A DNA stretch of 19,733 nt from positions 1 through 19,733 of the forward strand of contig UQRR01000035.1 of assembly GCA_900543455.1 (NCBI GenBank), in the 5' to 3' direction. Source of the DNA: an uncultured Dialister sp. (GTDB lineage: Bacteria > Bacillota > Negativicutes > Veillonellales > Dialisteraceae). Made by a program: the position numbers and the translations under genes. Below, one piece after another: positions 13,788-19,733 of the stretch. The first letter of the stretch is position 1; each line of letters starts with the position of its first letter. The notes beneath the pieces were generated by a model that saw only the letters and a program-made list of their open reading frames with translations, ran no database searches and had not been told where the DNA came from.

Positions 13788-14674
13788 CCGTCTTTCTTAT
13801 TTACGATTTCCCAATTTCGTAGCAGTACTTTTTTCCCGCGCCAGGCGAAAGCGTAGGAGCGGAAGGCTTTATCGAAGGCGCGGTTGGAGTAGGTGTCCAT
13901 TTCTTTCTTTGTCAGTGTGGAAATCCGATGCTCATGGATCTCCGGAAGCGGAGAGGGGAGGGCTTTTTGATTGAAAGGACAGAAGCGCTGGCATTCATCG
14001 CAGCCAAAAATGTAGGGTGTCCGCTGCAGGATCTGTATTTCTTCCGAGGAGAGATCTTCCTTCTTTTGTGTGAGGTAGGATTTGCATCGGAAGGGATCGA
14101 GTCTGTTTTCTCGGATGGCGCGTCCGGGACAGCGGATGAGGCATTCGCGGCAGCTGCCGCAATCCAGCGTGAGCGGCTTATCAGGCGAGAGCGGCAGTGT
14201 GGTCAGGATGGATCCGATGGTAACGAAGGAGCCGTATGTCGGATGGATCAGGCAGTGATTTTTTCCAAAGAACCCAAGCCCGGCGGCGTAGGCAAGCCAG
14301 CGGTCGACCATGGGAGAGGTATCCACGAGTGGGAGAAACTGCTCGCCCGGGTAAGACGGGGCGGCAGTCTCTATGATTTTCTGAAGATAGCGATGGATGA
14401 CTTTGTGGTAGTCCATGGGCCTTGCGTAGAGCGCGATATTTCCTTCTTCCGGTTTGAGCGGTCTGTATGGAAATAGAATCACAAAGAAGGAGCGTGCATC
14501 TGTCAGTAGCGCGGAAGGATCCAGTCTTTCCGCAAGCGAGGGGGGCGCGAAGGGGACGGAGCCGGCCTTTTGAAGCTGCTCTTTTAGCGTACTGCCGAAA
14601 GAGGCAGAGCATACGCCGCAGGCATCCAGATGAAGCGAGGCGGCGATCTGGGTAAGGTGAGATTTTGGAGTCAT
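13781..14674 (-). CDS. queG: QueG, epoxyqueuosine reductase
   Basis: QueG reduces epoxyqueuosine to queuosine in tRNA using cobalamin and two [4Fe-4S] clusters. The 297-aa protein has the catalytic-region VDTSP (Asp118), GFFGKNHCLIHP, the first cluster set C172-x2-C175-x2-C178-x3-C182-P and the second set C197, C225-x2-C228-x3-C232-P. It is shorter than QueG proteins of about 380 aa and stops right after LLRNWEIV, so it lacks C-terminal HEAT-like repeats; short forms do exist in other bacteria. Both gene ends touch repeats. The stop codon lies in a CTAGTCA heptamer. The ATG follows (on its own strand) a TGAACCC array with no Shine-Dalgarno sequence, and only CTG could serve as a start upstream before an in-frame TGA. 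Confidence 0.93.
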   Translation of the reverse strand: MTPKSHLTQIAASLHLDACGVCSASFGSTLKEQLQKAGSVPFAPPSLAERLDPSALLTDARSFFVILFPYRPLKPEEGNIALYARPMDYHKVIHRYLQKIIETAAPSYPGEQFLPLVDTSPMVDRWLAYAAGLGFFGKNHCLIHPTYGSFVTIGSILTTLPLSPDKPLTLDCGSCRECLIRCPGRAIRENRLDPFRCKSYLTQKKEDLSSEEIQILQRTPYIFGCDECQRFCPFNQKALPSPLPEIHEHRISTLTKKEMDTYSNRAFDKAFRSYAFAWRGKKVLLRNWEIVNKKDGD

Positions 14675-15074
14675 GGGGTTCAGGGTTCAGGGTTCAAGGT
14701 TCAGGGTTCAGGGTTCAGGGTTTAGGGTTCAGGGTTCAAGGTTCAGGGTTCAGGGTTCAAGGTTCAGGGTTTAGGGTTTAGGGTTCAGGGTTAGTCCACG
14801 GGGCGGGGAGCCCTTTGATTACGTACGAAATACGTACGAAATAGGTTCGGCGGGTTCAACAGGTTCAGAGGGTAGGGCGGGGGCGGTGCGGCGCATAAAA
14901 ATATGGAAGCGCCGCGGAGGTTTGAAACTAGCGGTTTTCTAGTATCGCAAACCTAATCCCTAGCTACCAGTCACAAGTCACCAGTCACAAGTCACAAGTC
15001 ACTAGTCACTCGAGGCTCCTAATCCCTAGCCACTAATCCCTAGCTACCAGTCACCAGTCACTAGCCATTCGAGA
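14675..15074 (+). repeat. Modular heptamer/hairpin intergenic repeat, copy 5 (longest heptamer arrays)
   Basis: This copy fills the gap between the queG start and the toxin gene's terminator. It begins with a 16-unit GGGTTCA-type array (listed separately) that merges in register with the header GGGTTAGTCC..CCTTTGATTACG. Next come AGGTTCG/AGGTTCA-type remnants, hairpin GCGGCGC (14888-14894)/GCGCCGC (14909-14915), and a 48-nt block from about 14916 nearly identical to copy 4 (one base differs). Heptamers follow at 14953-15015 (CTAATCC, CTAGCTA, CCAGTCA, CAAGTCA and variants) and, after a 3-nt slip CTC, again at 15019-15074. Copy 3 shows the same CTC slip. No gene is encoded here. Confidence 0.88.
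14676..14794 (+). repeat. 16-unit GGGTTCA heptanucleotide tandem array
   Basis: Seventeen consecutive 7-nt units without a single indel: ten GGGTTCA, three AGGTTCA, three GGGTTTA, and finally GGGTTAG, which is the first unit of the repeat header. The array begins two bases from the queG start codon. Units 5-9 (14704-14738) and 14-17 (14767-14794) each give four or more consecutive GGG runs with 4-nt spacers, which fits the G-quadruplex pattern on the plus strand. Confidence 0.95.
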
Positions 15075-15085
15075 TTCCTCATCAT

Positions 15086-15112
15086 AAAAAAGAGGCCTTC
15101 CGGCCTCTTTTT
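15086..15112 (-). terminator. Intrinsic terminator overlapping the toxin gene stop
   Basis: AGAGGCC/GGCCTCT forms the stem with a TTCC loop, flanked by A and T runs. Read on the minus strand, the hairpin begins at the stop codon of the zeta-like gene and ends in a U run. Confidence 0.85.
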
Positions 15113-16154
15113 ATTTTGTCATTCGTTTCGCAAGAAGCTCACTGACTCGTTCTGTGGGCATATCATCACTGTCATAGAGAAGCCCTTTGGGGCTTTTGAT
15201 GATGAGCCGATCCATCAGATCCTGTGCAATGAGGTCATTGGTGGCAGAAAGGAAGGAAAGGCATGCCTTGTCATGCTGTTCTTTCGTGATGAGACGGGAG
15301 AGTCCGGGCGCTTTCAGACGTTGCTGCAGGAAGAGCTGGTGGATGGCTTTCCAGCTTTCCTTTTTGGGGCAGGCCCTAAGAAGCACGCAGATGGTATAGC
15401 CGCGTTCTTTCAGATAGCGGATGTACTCTTTGGTGTGGGAGACATCTTCCAGAGATCCTTCCTGAAGGATGTGGTAGCGCTCTTCGGCAGCCTGCTTCAT
15501 GGCAAGGTCTGAGAGGTACTGCCCCTGAGCCATGGAGAAATAGGCACAATATTGCCCGTATTTCTTCATGAGGGCTTTATAACGAGGGTGGAAACCGCGG
15601 AAATTATCACTCATGGACTGTACGATATTTCCATCATACTCTTCGATGATCATGGAAGACATGCGTGTCTTGCCAGAGCCGGGCTGCCCGGCGATGATGA
15701 AGGCGGTGGGATGCTTCTGCCCGCCTTTCTTTCCCTGCCGGATCGATGGCCAGATGGTCTTTCGGAAGAAGGCGTTCATCTCTTCTTTGTCAAAAGCACT
15801 TTCCTTCTCGATGAGTTTTTTCGTCAGCTGTACGCTGGAAACAGGACGGAAGATCTGATCCGCCATGTACTTGGTCTCTATGTCATAGGCTTCGCGCAGC
15901 ATCGAGATCTGCTCGGACATGGGGAGGCCGCGGCCTTTCCGAAGCTCAATCAGTGACATCTCATTGATGGTTTGCCGCCAAAGCTTGTAGAGGCGTGCTT
16001 CATCGGAAGGGGAGATGTCTTTTTCGTCTCGCATGGTGCAAAGCAGGTTGTGAAGCGTATTGAAAATCTCCGCATTCACTTCCAGCTGGATTCCTATAGG
16101 GGTGATTTCTGCAGATTCGCTTAATTCACAAAGTGTCCGCTCGTCATAGGGCAT
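15111..16154 (-). CDS. Zeta-toxin-like kinase with N-terminal extension
   Basis: The 347-aa protein has a C-terminal P-loop kinase domain of the zeta/PezT type: Walker A GQPGSGKT (156-163), the zeta signature SDNFRGFHPRY (182-192) with the catalytic-type Asp183, and EGSL (232-235). Zeta toxins phosphorylate UDP-N-acetylglucosamine and block peptidoglycan synthesis. The later zeta segment (GGHxVP in classical members) is not clearly conserved; QQRLKAPGLSR stands in its place, so substrate and toxicity are uncertain. Residues 1-145 form a mostly helical, charged extension that I do not recognise. No epsilon/PezA-like gene is adjacent on either side. AAGGAG precedes the ATG at 16152-16154. It is a single-gene unit with its own promoter and terminator. 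Confidence 0.8.
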   Translation of the reverse strand: MPYDERTLCELSESAEITPIGIQLEVNAEIFNTLHNLLCTMRDEKDISPSDEARLYKLWRQTINEMSLIELRKGRGLPMSEQISMLREAYDIETKYMADQIFRPVSSVQLTKKLIEKESAFDKEEMNAFFRKTIWPSIRQGKKGGQKHPTAFIIAGQPGSGKTRMSSMIIEEYDGNIVQSMSDNFRGFHPRYKALMKKYGQYCAYFSMAQGQYLSDLAMKQAAEERYHILQEGSLEDVSHTKEYIRYLKERGYTICVLLRACPKKESWKAIHQLFLQQRLKAPGLSRLITKEQHDKACLSFLSATNDLIAQDLMDRLIIKSPKGLLYDSDDMPTERVSELLAKRMTK

Positions 16155-16196
16155 AGCCGTACCAACTCCTTTTTAAAACAGAAATAATTTGCTCTT

Positions 16197-16225
16197 ATCA
16201 TAGCAAAGGCGTGGGGGTTTGTCCA
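16197..16225 (-). promoter_or_regulatory. Promoter of the zeta-like gene
   Basis: On the minus strand, TGGACA (16220-16225; 5 of 6 to TTGACA), a 17-bp spacer and TATGAT (16197-16202) with an upstream TG (extended -10). This is one of the best promoters in the window and predicts a leader of about 35 nt. Confidence 0.75.
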
Positions 16226-16265
16226 TAAGGAAATCGGGAGCCATGCGGCCGAGACGGACCGCTCG

Positions 16266-16274
16266 TGATATAAT
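16266..16274 (+). promoter_or_regulatory. Extended -10 promoter for cbiZ
   Basis: TGATATAAT gives a consensus -10 (16269-16274) with an extended TG; no good -35 is visible. It is divergent from the zeta-gene promoter in the 201-bp shared region 16155-16355. I see no cobalamin riboswitch (no B12 box or long structured leader) between here and the cbiZ start. Confidence 0.55.
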
Positions 16275-16355
16275 GAGGAACGGAAACGCGAGCGACATCG
16301 GACGGGGGTCATTCGTATTTCTGCCCATTCATTCATCGAAAAGAGGTTGACGCCC

Positions 16356-17126
16356 ATGTATCCCACCATCCATTCTCTCGCTGTGCCCGGAGCCCGGCTT
16401 CGCGTCAGCGAGGATAGTCTTTTGATTTCCTTTGATGAAGAGCATCTCTCACTTTCGACAGCGATCTATGGCGGCGGTCTGCGCCGCGTGACAGCGGTGA
16501 TGAATCAGCGGCTCAGAACCTTTTACGGGGAAGAGTCAGATTTTCCTGGCGGATCGGTCGCTGCATACCTGAAACGCTGTATCGAAAAGGAGGGGGCCGA
16601 TCCGGAAAGTGCCAGTGCGCTTCTGACCGCAGCGAAGGTGTATCAATACTCGCACAAGGTTTTCACATCCGGAGATCTTATTGTAGAGATCATTACCACG
16701 GGAGGCGTGGAGAAGACGGCCTGCCGTGCATCGTCGAAGCCTCTTTACCGAGAGAAGGACGGTCACTTTGCACCTGTCGGCACCATCAATATGATGGTTC
16801 TCATCCACGGAAGTCTTCCCGAAGGGATCATGGCGAGAAGCTTCATCACGCTGACGGAAGGAAAGAGCGCAGCGCTTTCCGATCTGGGCATCGCGGACGT
16901 GAATAACGGACGACCGGCTACAGGAACAGGGACGGACGGTATCACGCTTGTGACGGAAATCGGCGCGGAGCGCTATACGGATGCAGGCCCGTTTTCCGAA
17001 TTGGGATCATTCCTTGCCCAAGCGGCTTATGAGTCGGTGACGGAGTGCCTCGTCACTTACGATAAGCCTTGGAATGCTTTCGAAGCGCTTCAAACCCCAA
17101 AGGCTGTGAAGCTGGGGAAAGACTGA
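16356..17126 (+). CDS. cbiZ: CbiZ, adenosylcobinamide amidohydrolase
   Basis: CbiZ removes the aminopropanol side chain from (adenosyl)cobinamide or some cobamides to give cobyric acid, so that imported corrinoids can be rebuilt into the cell's own cobamide. The 256-aa protein carries the family's blocks: STAIYGGGLRRVTAVMN (34-50), GTINMMVLI (142-150), EGKSAALSDLGI (168-179) and ATGTGTDG (188-195), then an Ala-rich C-terminal helix. ATG 16356 is preferred over TTG 16347 because the TTG lies inside the AAGAGG ribosome binding site (16341-16346). No other cobamide gene is nearby, but queG in this window needs cobalamin. After its TGA the same frame stays open for 59 more codons (listed separately). 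Confidence 0.87.
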   Translation: MYPTIHSLAVPGARLRVSEDSLLISFDEEHLSLSTAIYGGGLRRVTAVMNQRLRTFYGEESDFPGGSVAAYLKRCIEKEGADPESASALLTAAKVYQYSHKVFTSGDLIVEIITTGGVEKTACRASSKPLYREKDGHFAPVGTINMMVLIHGSLPEGIMARSFITLTEGKSAALSDLGIADVNNGRPATGTGTDGITLVTEIGAERYTDAGPFSELGSFLAQAAYESVTECLVTYDKPWNAFEALQTPKAVKLGKD

Positions 17127-17303
17127 TTCGATCACGCAATCATTGGATCCCTGTTTTTAAGAGATGCCAAAGAGTGTGAAAAACGTGTCGAGCTGTTTGA
17201 GGAAGGCTATCCGGAAGAGCCTACAGAACCGCCTTCGCATGTCAAAAGGAGGATCTTCACGGGTAACACCTCGTCCTATATGATTGAAGTCAAAAGGAAA
17301 ATA
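17127..17303 (+). pseudogene. Possible gene remnant or cbiZ 3' extension, in frame after the TGA
   Basis: The cbiZ frame stays open for 59 codons past the TGA (17124-17126) until TGA 17304. The predicted peptide is charged and protein-like (for example RDAKECEKRVELFEEGYPEE, then PTEPPSHVKRRIFTGN) and has no ATG, GTG or TTG start near its beginning, so it is not an obvious independent gene. It may be the tail of a decayed gene, a lost C-terminal extension, or chance: an open stretch of this length is only mildly unlikely. I recognise no family. Confidence 0.3.
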
Positions 17304-17312
17304 TGATACCAT
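17284..17312 (+). promoter_or_regulatory. Weak promoter candidate before the membrane-anchored protein gene
   Basis: TTGAAG (17284-17289) and TACCAT (17307-17312) are spaced by 17 bp; each matches 4 of 6 consensus bases. The position, about 50 bp before the next start codon, is suitable. Nothing better is visible in the 234-bp gap. Confidence 0.35.
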
Positions 17313-17360
17313 GTAACTGATTTGATTTTACAAAGTAAGGAAAGTATATAAGGAGCATCG

Positions 17361-18686
17361 ATGTTTATCATTCCCTACCTGGTCCTTGCCGGGGTCGTTC
17401 TTCTGTTCTTTGCGGTGACCTGCCTCATGGTATTCGGACTGCCCGGAAAGAAGAAAAATGCAGAACCTATCATGGCCGATCTGGATAAGACCATGGAAAT
17501 TCCTACGATTTCTAAAGAAAAAGCAGCCGCTTCTCCGATCGCCGGAAAGCCTGCCGTCGATGATGCGACAGAGATCCTTCCGATCATCCGGAAGGACAAT
17601 GCCGAGGAAGAGAAGACGCGTGTCTTTGCCAAAAAGGATTTCGAAAATACAGCGCCCTTCGAAGCTGTGGCTTCTGCGGAAAAGAGTCCCTTCCCGCCTG
17701 AGCCTGCACCTAAGATTCTGGAAGACCAGCCCAGGGTGGATACGCTCGAGGAGTATTTTGTACGTCATTTCCTGAACCGTTATGGTGCCGTATCGCGGAC
17801 AGTAGAGCAGGATACACGCAAAGTGACGCATCATCTCATCGAGAAGCTCGCCATGAGCGACCGGGAACTGGTGGATACGCTGACACATATCATGGTGCAG
17901 GAGGCGATGCAGAATGCCCAGCGCACCTATGTCATGATGCCGACACCGGTCGTGCTTGCCATGGTCTCGGATGCTTTCTCGGATGTGGCGCATGGAAACC
18001 GGTCGGATACAAAGACCATCCTTGCCTACGATGCACTGAAAGCCATGCCGCGCATGGAGGAGACTGGATTTCACGCGCTGTCTTTGCTGCTCATTTTCCA
18101 CTACTCCAGAAATACGGATAACGTGGATGCCGCGCATCTCAAAACATATACAGAAAAGTACATCACGCCTTTTGTGGGCGAGCTTCCGAACGAATACAGC
18201 GGCTATCAGCAGCTTGAGTACCTGCACTGCATTTCTCTTGAAAATAAAGAGGATCCTTTCGGACAGGTGCTGCATGATTCATACCCCTTCGTTTTTGCCT
18301 TCCGCGGCTGCATGAAGAGTGAGCTGGAAGCGGTGCGTCCTTCATGGCCGGCCGGTGTCATTGTCAATAGCTTGTATAATTCCTACTACAAGCTGGCGGC
18401 TGTCGACGAAGCCATGCTGACATCACTTTTGGATGATCTTGGCATCGAGGATGCCGTCATGAGAAGTACCCTGCAGGCGCTGACAGAGTCTCGTCCGGCG
18501 CCGTATGACAGGAAAGAAATGAGCTATATCCTCGGTCGTATCTCGCCGGATCTGGTCAAACTGCAGGATGCCTGGGATACGAGCCTCCTTCGTCGTTCGT
18601 CACTGACACTCATGGGAATGTACATCGCTAAGATCTGCATCCGTGAGACCATTGGCGAAGACTTCGACCTCAGTCACTGGATGTAA
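17361..18686 (+). CDS. Membrane-anchored protein of unknown function
   Basis: I do not recognise the family. The 441-aa protein starts with one hydrophobic span (about residues 4-26) followed by GKKKN, so by the positive-inside rule the rest should be cytosolic. Residues 30-120 are a charged, Pro/Ala-rich, probably disordered linker with four similar short motifs (KTMEI, ATEIL, KTRVF, NTAPF: Thr with a hydrophobic residue at +3). Residues 125-441 are predicted mostly helical and globular, with no nucleotide-binding or metal motif that I can see. AAGGAG (17350-17355) supports ATG 17361. Codon use is like that of its neighbours. It is followed by a terminator at 18778, so it is probably monocistronic. 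Confidence 0.85.
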   Translation: MFIIPYLVLAGVVLLFFAVTCLMVFGLPGKKKNAEPIMADLDKTMEIPTISKEKAAASPIAGKPAVDDATEILPIIRKDNAEEEKTRVFAKKDFENTAPFEAVASAEKSPFPPEPAPKILEDQPRVDTLEEYFVRHFLNRYGAVSRTVEQDTRKVTHHLIEKLAMSDRELVDTLTHIMVQEAMQNAQRTYVMMPTPVVLAMVSDAFSDVAHGNRSDTKTILAYDALKAMPRMEETGFHALSLLLIFHYSRNTDNVDAAHLKTYTEKYITPFVGELPNEYSGYQQLEYLHCISLENKEDPFGQVLHDSYPFVFAFRGCMKSELEAVRPSWPAGVIVNSLYNSYYKLAAVDEAMLTSLLDDLGIEDAVMRSTLQALTESRPAPYDRKEMSYILGRISPDLVKLQDAWDTSLLRRSSLTLMGMYIAKICIRETIGEDFDLSHWM

Positions 18687-18695
18687 GATGTGGCT

Positions 18696-18720
18696 GGAAA
18701 CGTTGATTCAATCTGACAAC
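18696..18720 (+). repeat. Degenerate relic resembling the MITE-like element tip
   Basis: GGAAACGTTGATTCAATC followed by TGACAAC resembles the tip GGAAACRCTGATTAAATCG of the palindromic element; the reverse complement of its end reads GTTGTCAGATT, as in the intact left arm. It lies 10 bp after the stop of the preceding gene. The match is short and degenerate. Confidence 0.35.
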
Positions 18721-18777
18721 TACATCTATCATTGATTCAATGCCGAATTTCACCCGTGGGGCGATTGTGCTTGAAGG

Positions 18778-18803
18778 AAATCTGCCCTTTGGGGCAGATT
18801 TTT
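18778..18803 (+). terminator. Intrinsic terminator after the membrane-anchored protein gene
   Basis: A 10-bp stem AAATCTGCCC/GGGCAGATTT with a TTTG loop runs into a T run. It lies 92 bp after the stop codon and separates this gene from sdaAB. Confidence 0.88.
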
Positions 18804-18850
18804 ATTATGCAATAGTGGACTTTGCCATTATGGGATAAGGAGAATGAGAA

Positions 18851-19513
18851 ATGGGAATTTTCGATATCATCGGGCCCGTCATGATCGGGCCATCCAGCTC
18901 ACATACCGCAGGAGCGGCCCGTATCGGGCAGGTCGCAGGCCGTATTCTGGGAGAGCCGCTGAAAGAAGCGAAGATCACACTCTATGGTTCTTTTGCAAAG
19001 ACAGGGAAAGGCCATGGAACCGATCGCGCATTAGCAGCAGGACTGATGGGCTATGCGCCGGACAGCGGTTCCATCCGCGATGCACTTCACCTTGCGGAAG
19101 AGAAGGAGATCCCGATCTCCTTTGCGCTTTCGGAAGATGACATGGGGCATCCGAATGTGGCCAAGATCGAAGCCTGCGGTAAAAACGGCGCGCATGTGAC
19201 GGTCGTGGGCCGTTCGCTGGGAGGCGGTCGTGTACTGATCACGGAAATCGATGGGTATCCTGTCGAGATCACGGGAGAAGAGTATACCTTCCTTACACGT
19301 CATCACGATGTACCGGGGGTCGTGGCTGAAGTCTGCCGCGCGCTTGCTGCCGAAGAGATCAATATTTCCAATATGCGTCTTTTCCGAAAGGGAAAGGGAG
19401 ATGAAGCCGTCATGATCATCCATACGGACCAGTGCGTCTCGCAAAAGCTGGCTGACCGGATCGCCGCCTCGAATGCCAACATTGTGTACGCGATGGCGAT
19501 GGATATTATTTAG
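18851..19513 (+). CDS. sdaAB: SdaAB, L-serine dehydratase iron-sulfur-dependent, beta subunit
   Basis: The alpha-beta serine dehydratase of Firmicutes deaminates L-serine to pyruvate and ammonia with an oxygen-sensitive [4Fe-4S] cluster. The 220-aa beta subunit shows the N-terminal signature GPSSSHTAGAARIG (13-26), KTGKGHGTDRALAAGLMG and a C-terminal ACT domain (about 147-220, beginning DVPGVVAEVCRALAAEEINISNM). AAGGAG (18837-18842) precedes ATG 18851. The alpha subunit gene normally follows directly; here the next 220 bp are repeat copy 6 and part of a MITE-like element, so sdaAA would lie beyond the window, separated by repeats, or elsewhere. The TAG stop joins directly to the repeat header. 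Confidence 0.95.
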   Translation: MGIFDIIGPVMIGPSSSHTAGAARIGQVAGRILGEPLKEAKITLYGSFAKTGKGHGTDRALAAGLMGYAPDSGSIRDALHLAEEKEIPISFALSEDDMGHPNVAKIEACGKNGAHVTVVGRSLGGGRVLITEIDGYPVEITGEEYTFLTRHHDVPGVVAEVCRALAAEEINISNMRLFRKGKGDEAVMIIHTDQCVSQKLADRIAASNANIVYAMAMDII

Positions 19514-19656
19514 GGCTAGCCCGTGGGGGTGTACCGTCCTTTGATTTCGTTTGAAAGATTTGCGTTTTCTAGTTAGGAGTGAGGAGTGGTGGTGCGGCGC
19601 ATAAAAATATGGAAGCGCCGCGGAGTATAGATGGGATGCCCGAAGATGGCATTTAA
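19511..19656 (+). repeat. Modular heptamer/hairpin intergenic repeat, copy 6
   Basis: It begins at the sdaAB stop codon with the palindrome GGGCTAGCCC (19513-19522) and the header ending CGTCCTTTGATT. Then follow GCGTTTTCTAG, heptamers TAGGAGT and GAGGAGT (19574-19587), hairpin GCGGCGC (19594-19600)/GCGCCGC (19615-19621) with the same 14-nt loop as copy 5, and the second hairpin GATGCCCGAAGATGGCATT ending in TTTAA, where the MITE-like element begins. Confidence 0.85.
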
Positions 19657-19733
19657 GGAAACACTGATTAAATCGTTGTCAGATTTCATTCTTGGATTTT
19701 TATACAGAGCAAGGAATCATCTGACGCGAATAG
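19657..19733 (+). mobile_element. MITE-like palindromic element, left arm only (cut by window end)
   Basis: The 77 bases align without gaps to the left arm of the element at 13578, with about 9 differences. They start GGAAACACTGATTAAATCGT and end in CTGACGCGAATAG. The preceding bases TTAA fit the YTAR-type flank. The second arm would lie outside the window. Confidence 0.7.

Noticed and set aside
13928..14476. 182-codon plus-strand open frame opposite queG
   Set aside because: Antisense to a protein with complete iron-sulfur motifs; no supporting signals.
5458..15074. CRISPR array among the short regular repeats
   Set aside because: The units are 7 nt with no unique spacers and no cas genes; the arrays are tandem heptamers.
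16155..16355. Cobalamin riboswitch before cbiZ
   Set aside because: The leader after the -10 is only about 75 nt and has no recognisable B12 box or long structured fold.
18751..18764. CACCCGTGGGGCGA resembling a fragment of the repeat header
   Set aside because: Only about 10 bases match and no other module is present; left as coincidence.

Overview
The window looks like chromosomal DNA of a diderm Firmicute of the class Negativicutes (a Dialister- or Megasphaera-like organism is my best guess). I infer this from gene order and protein character (ruvCAB, two SpoIID-domain proteins, queA, tgt, yajC, secD, secF; a two-subunit iron-sulfur serine dehydratase; strong AAAGGAG ribosome binding sites; medium GC). 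No rRNA, tRNA, CRISPR array, phage gene or intact transposase gene is visible.

Layout. 1-650: a strong terminator, an extended -10 promoter and ruvC. 778-2687: ruvA and ruvB, completing the RuvABC Holliday-junction machinery, with a repeat element between them. 2744-5455: two tandem exported SpoIID/LytB-type peptidoglycan enzymes. 5884-8066: queA and tgt (queuosine modification of tRNA). 8176-11441: a tight yajC / 5-formyl-THF cyclo-ligase / secD / secF operon with its own promoter, closed by a terminator. 11821-13245 (minus): an AGCS-family sodium:alanine symporter. 13781-14674 (minus): queG, the B12-dependent last step of queuosine synthesis, separated by ~5.7 kb from queA-tgt. 15111-16154 (minus): a zeta-toxin-like kinase with a long N-terminal extension and no visible antitoxin. 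16356-17126 (plus, divergent from the toxin gene): cbiZ, corrinoid salvage. 17361-18686: a membrane-anchored protein of unknown function. 18851-19513: sdaAB, the serine dehydratase beta subunit; no alpha subunit gene lies in the window.

The striking part is between the genes. Six long intergenic stretches (about 1384-1586, 5458-5862, 11488-11760, 13355-13787, 14675-15074 and 19511-19733) are copies of one modular repeat. Each has most of these parts in the same order: a header ending in CCTTTGATT, an array of 7-nt words, a GCGGCGC/GCGCCGC hairpin, a GATGCC..GGCAT hairpin or another insert, and further 7-nt arrays. The heptamer families differ (GGGTTCA, GAAATKR, KAGGAGT, CTARTCC, AGTCACY) but nearly all keep a 7-nt register. 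The hairpin shows a compensatory base-pair change in one copy, a foreign insertion inside its loop in another, and a 159-bp palindromic MITE-like element sits inside a third. The repeats touch gene ends directly: they abut the ruvA and sdaAB stop codons, contain the queG stop codon, and run up to the queG start codon, leaving it without a Shine-Dalgarno sequence. This resembles in style the heptanucleotide STRR repeats known from filamentous cyanobacteria, but I cannot assign it to a named family.

The genes are mostly housekeeping. Functional links within the window: QueA, Tgt and QueG serve one pathway; QueG needs cobalamin and CbiZ salvages corrinoids; YajC, SecD and SecF form the Sec accessory complex that would help export the SpoIID-like proteins.
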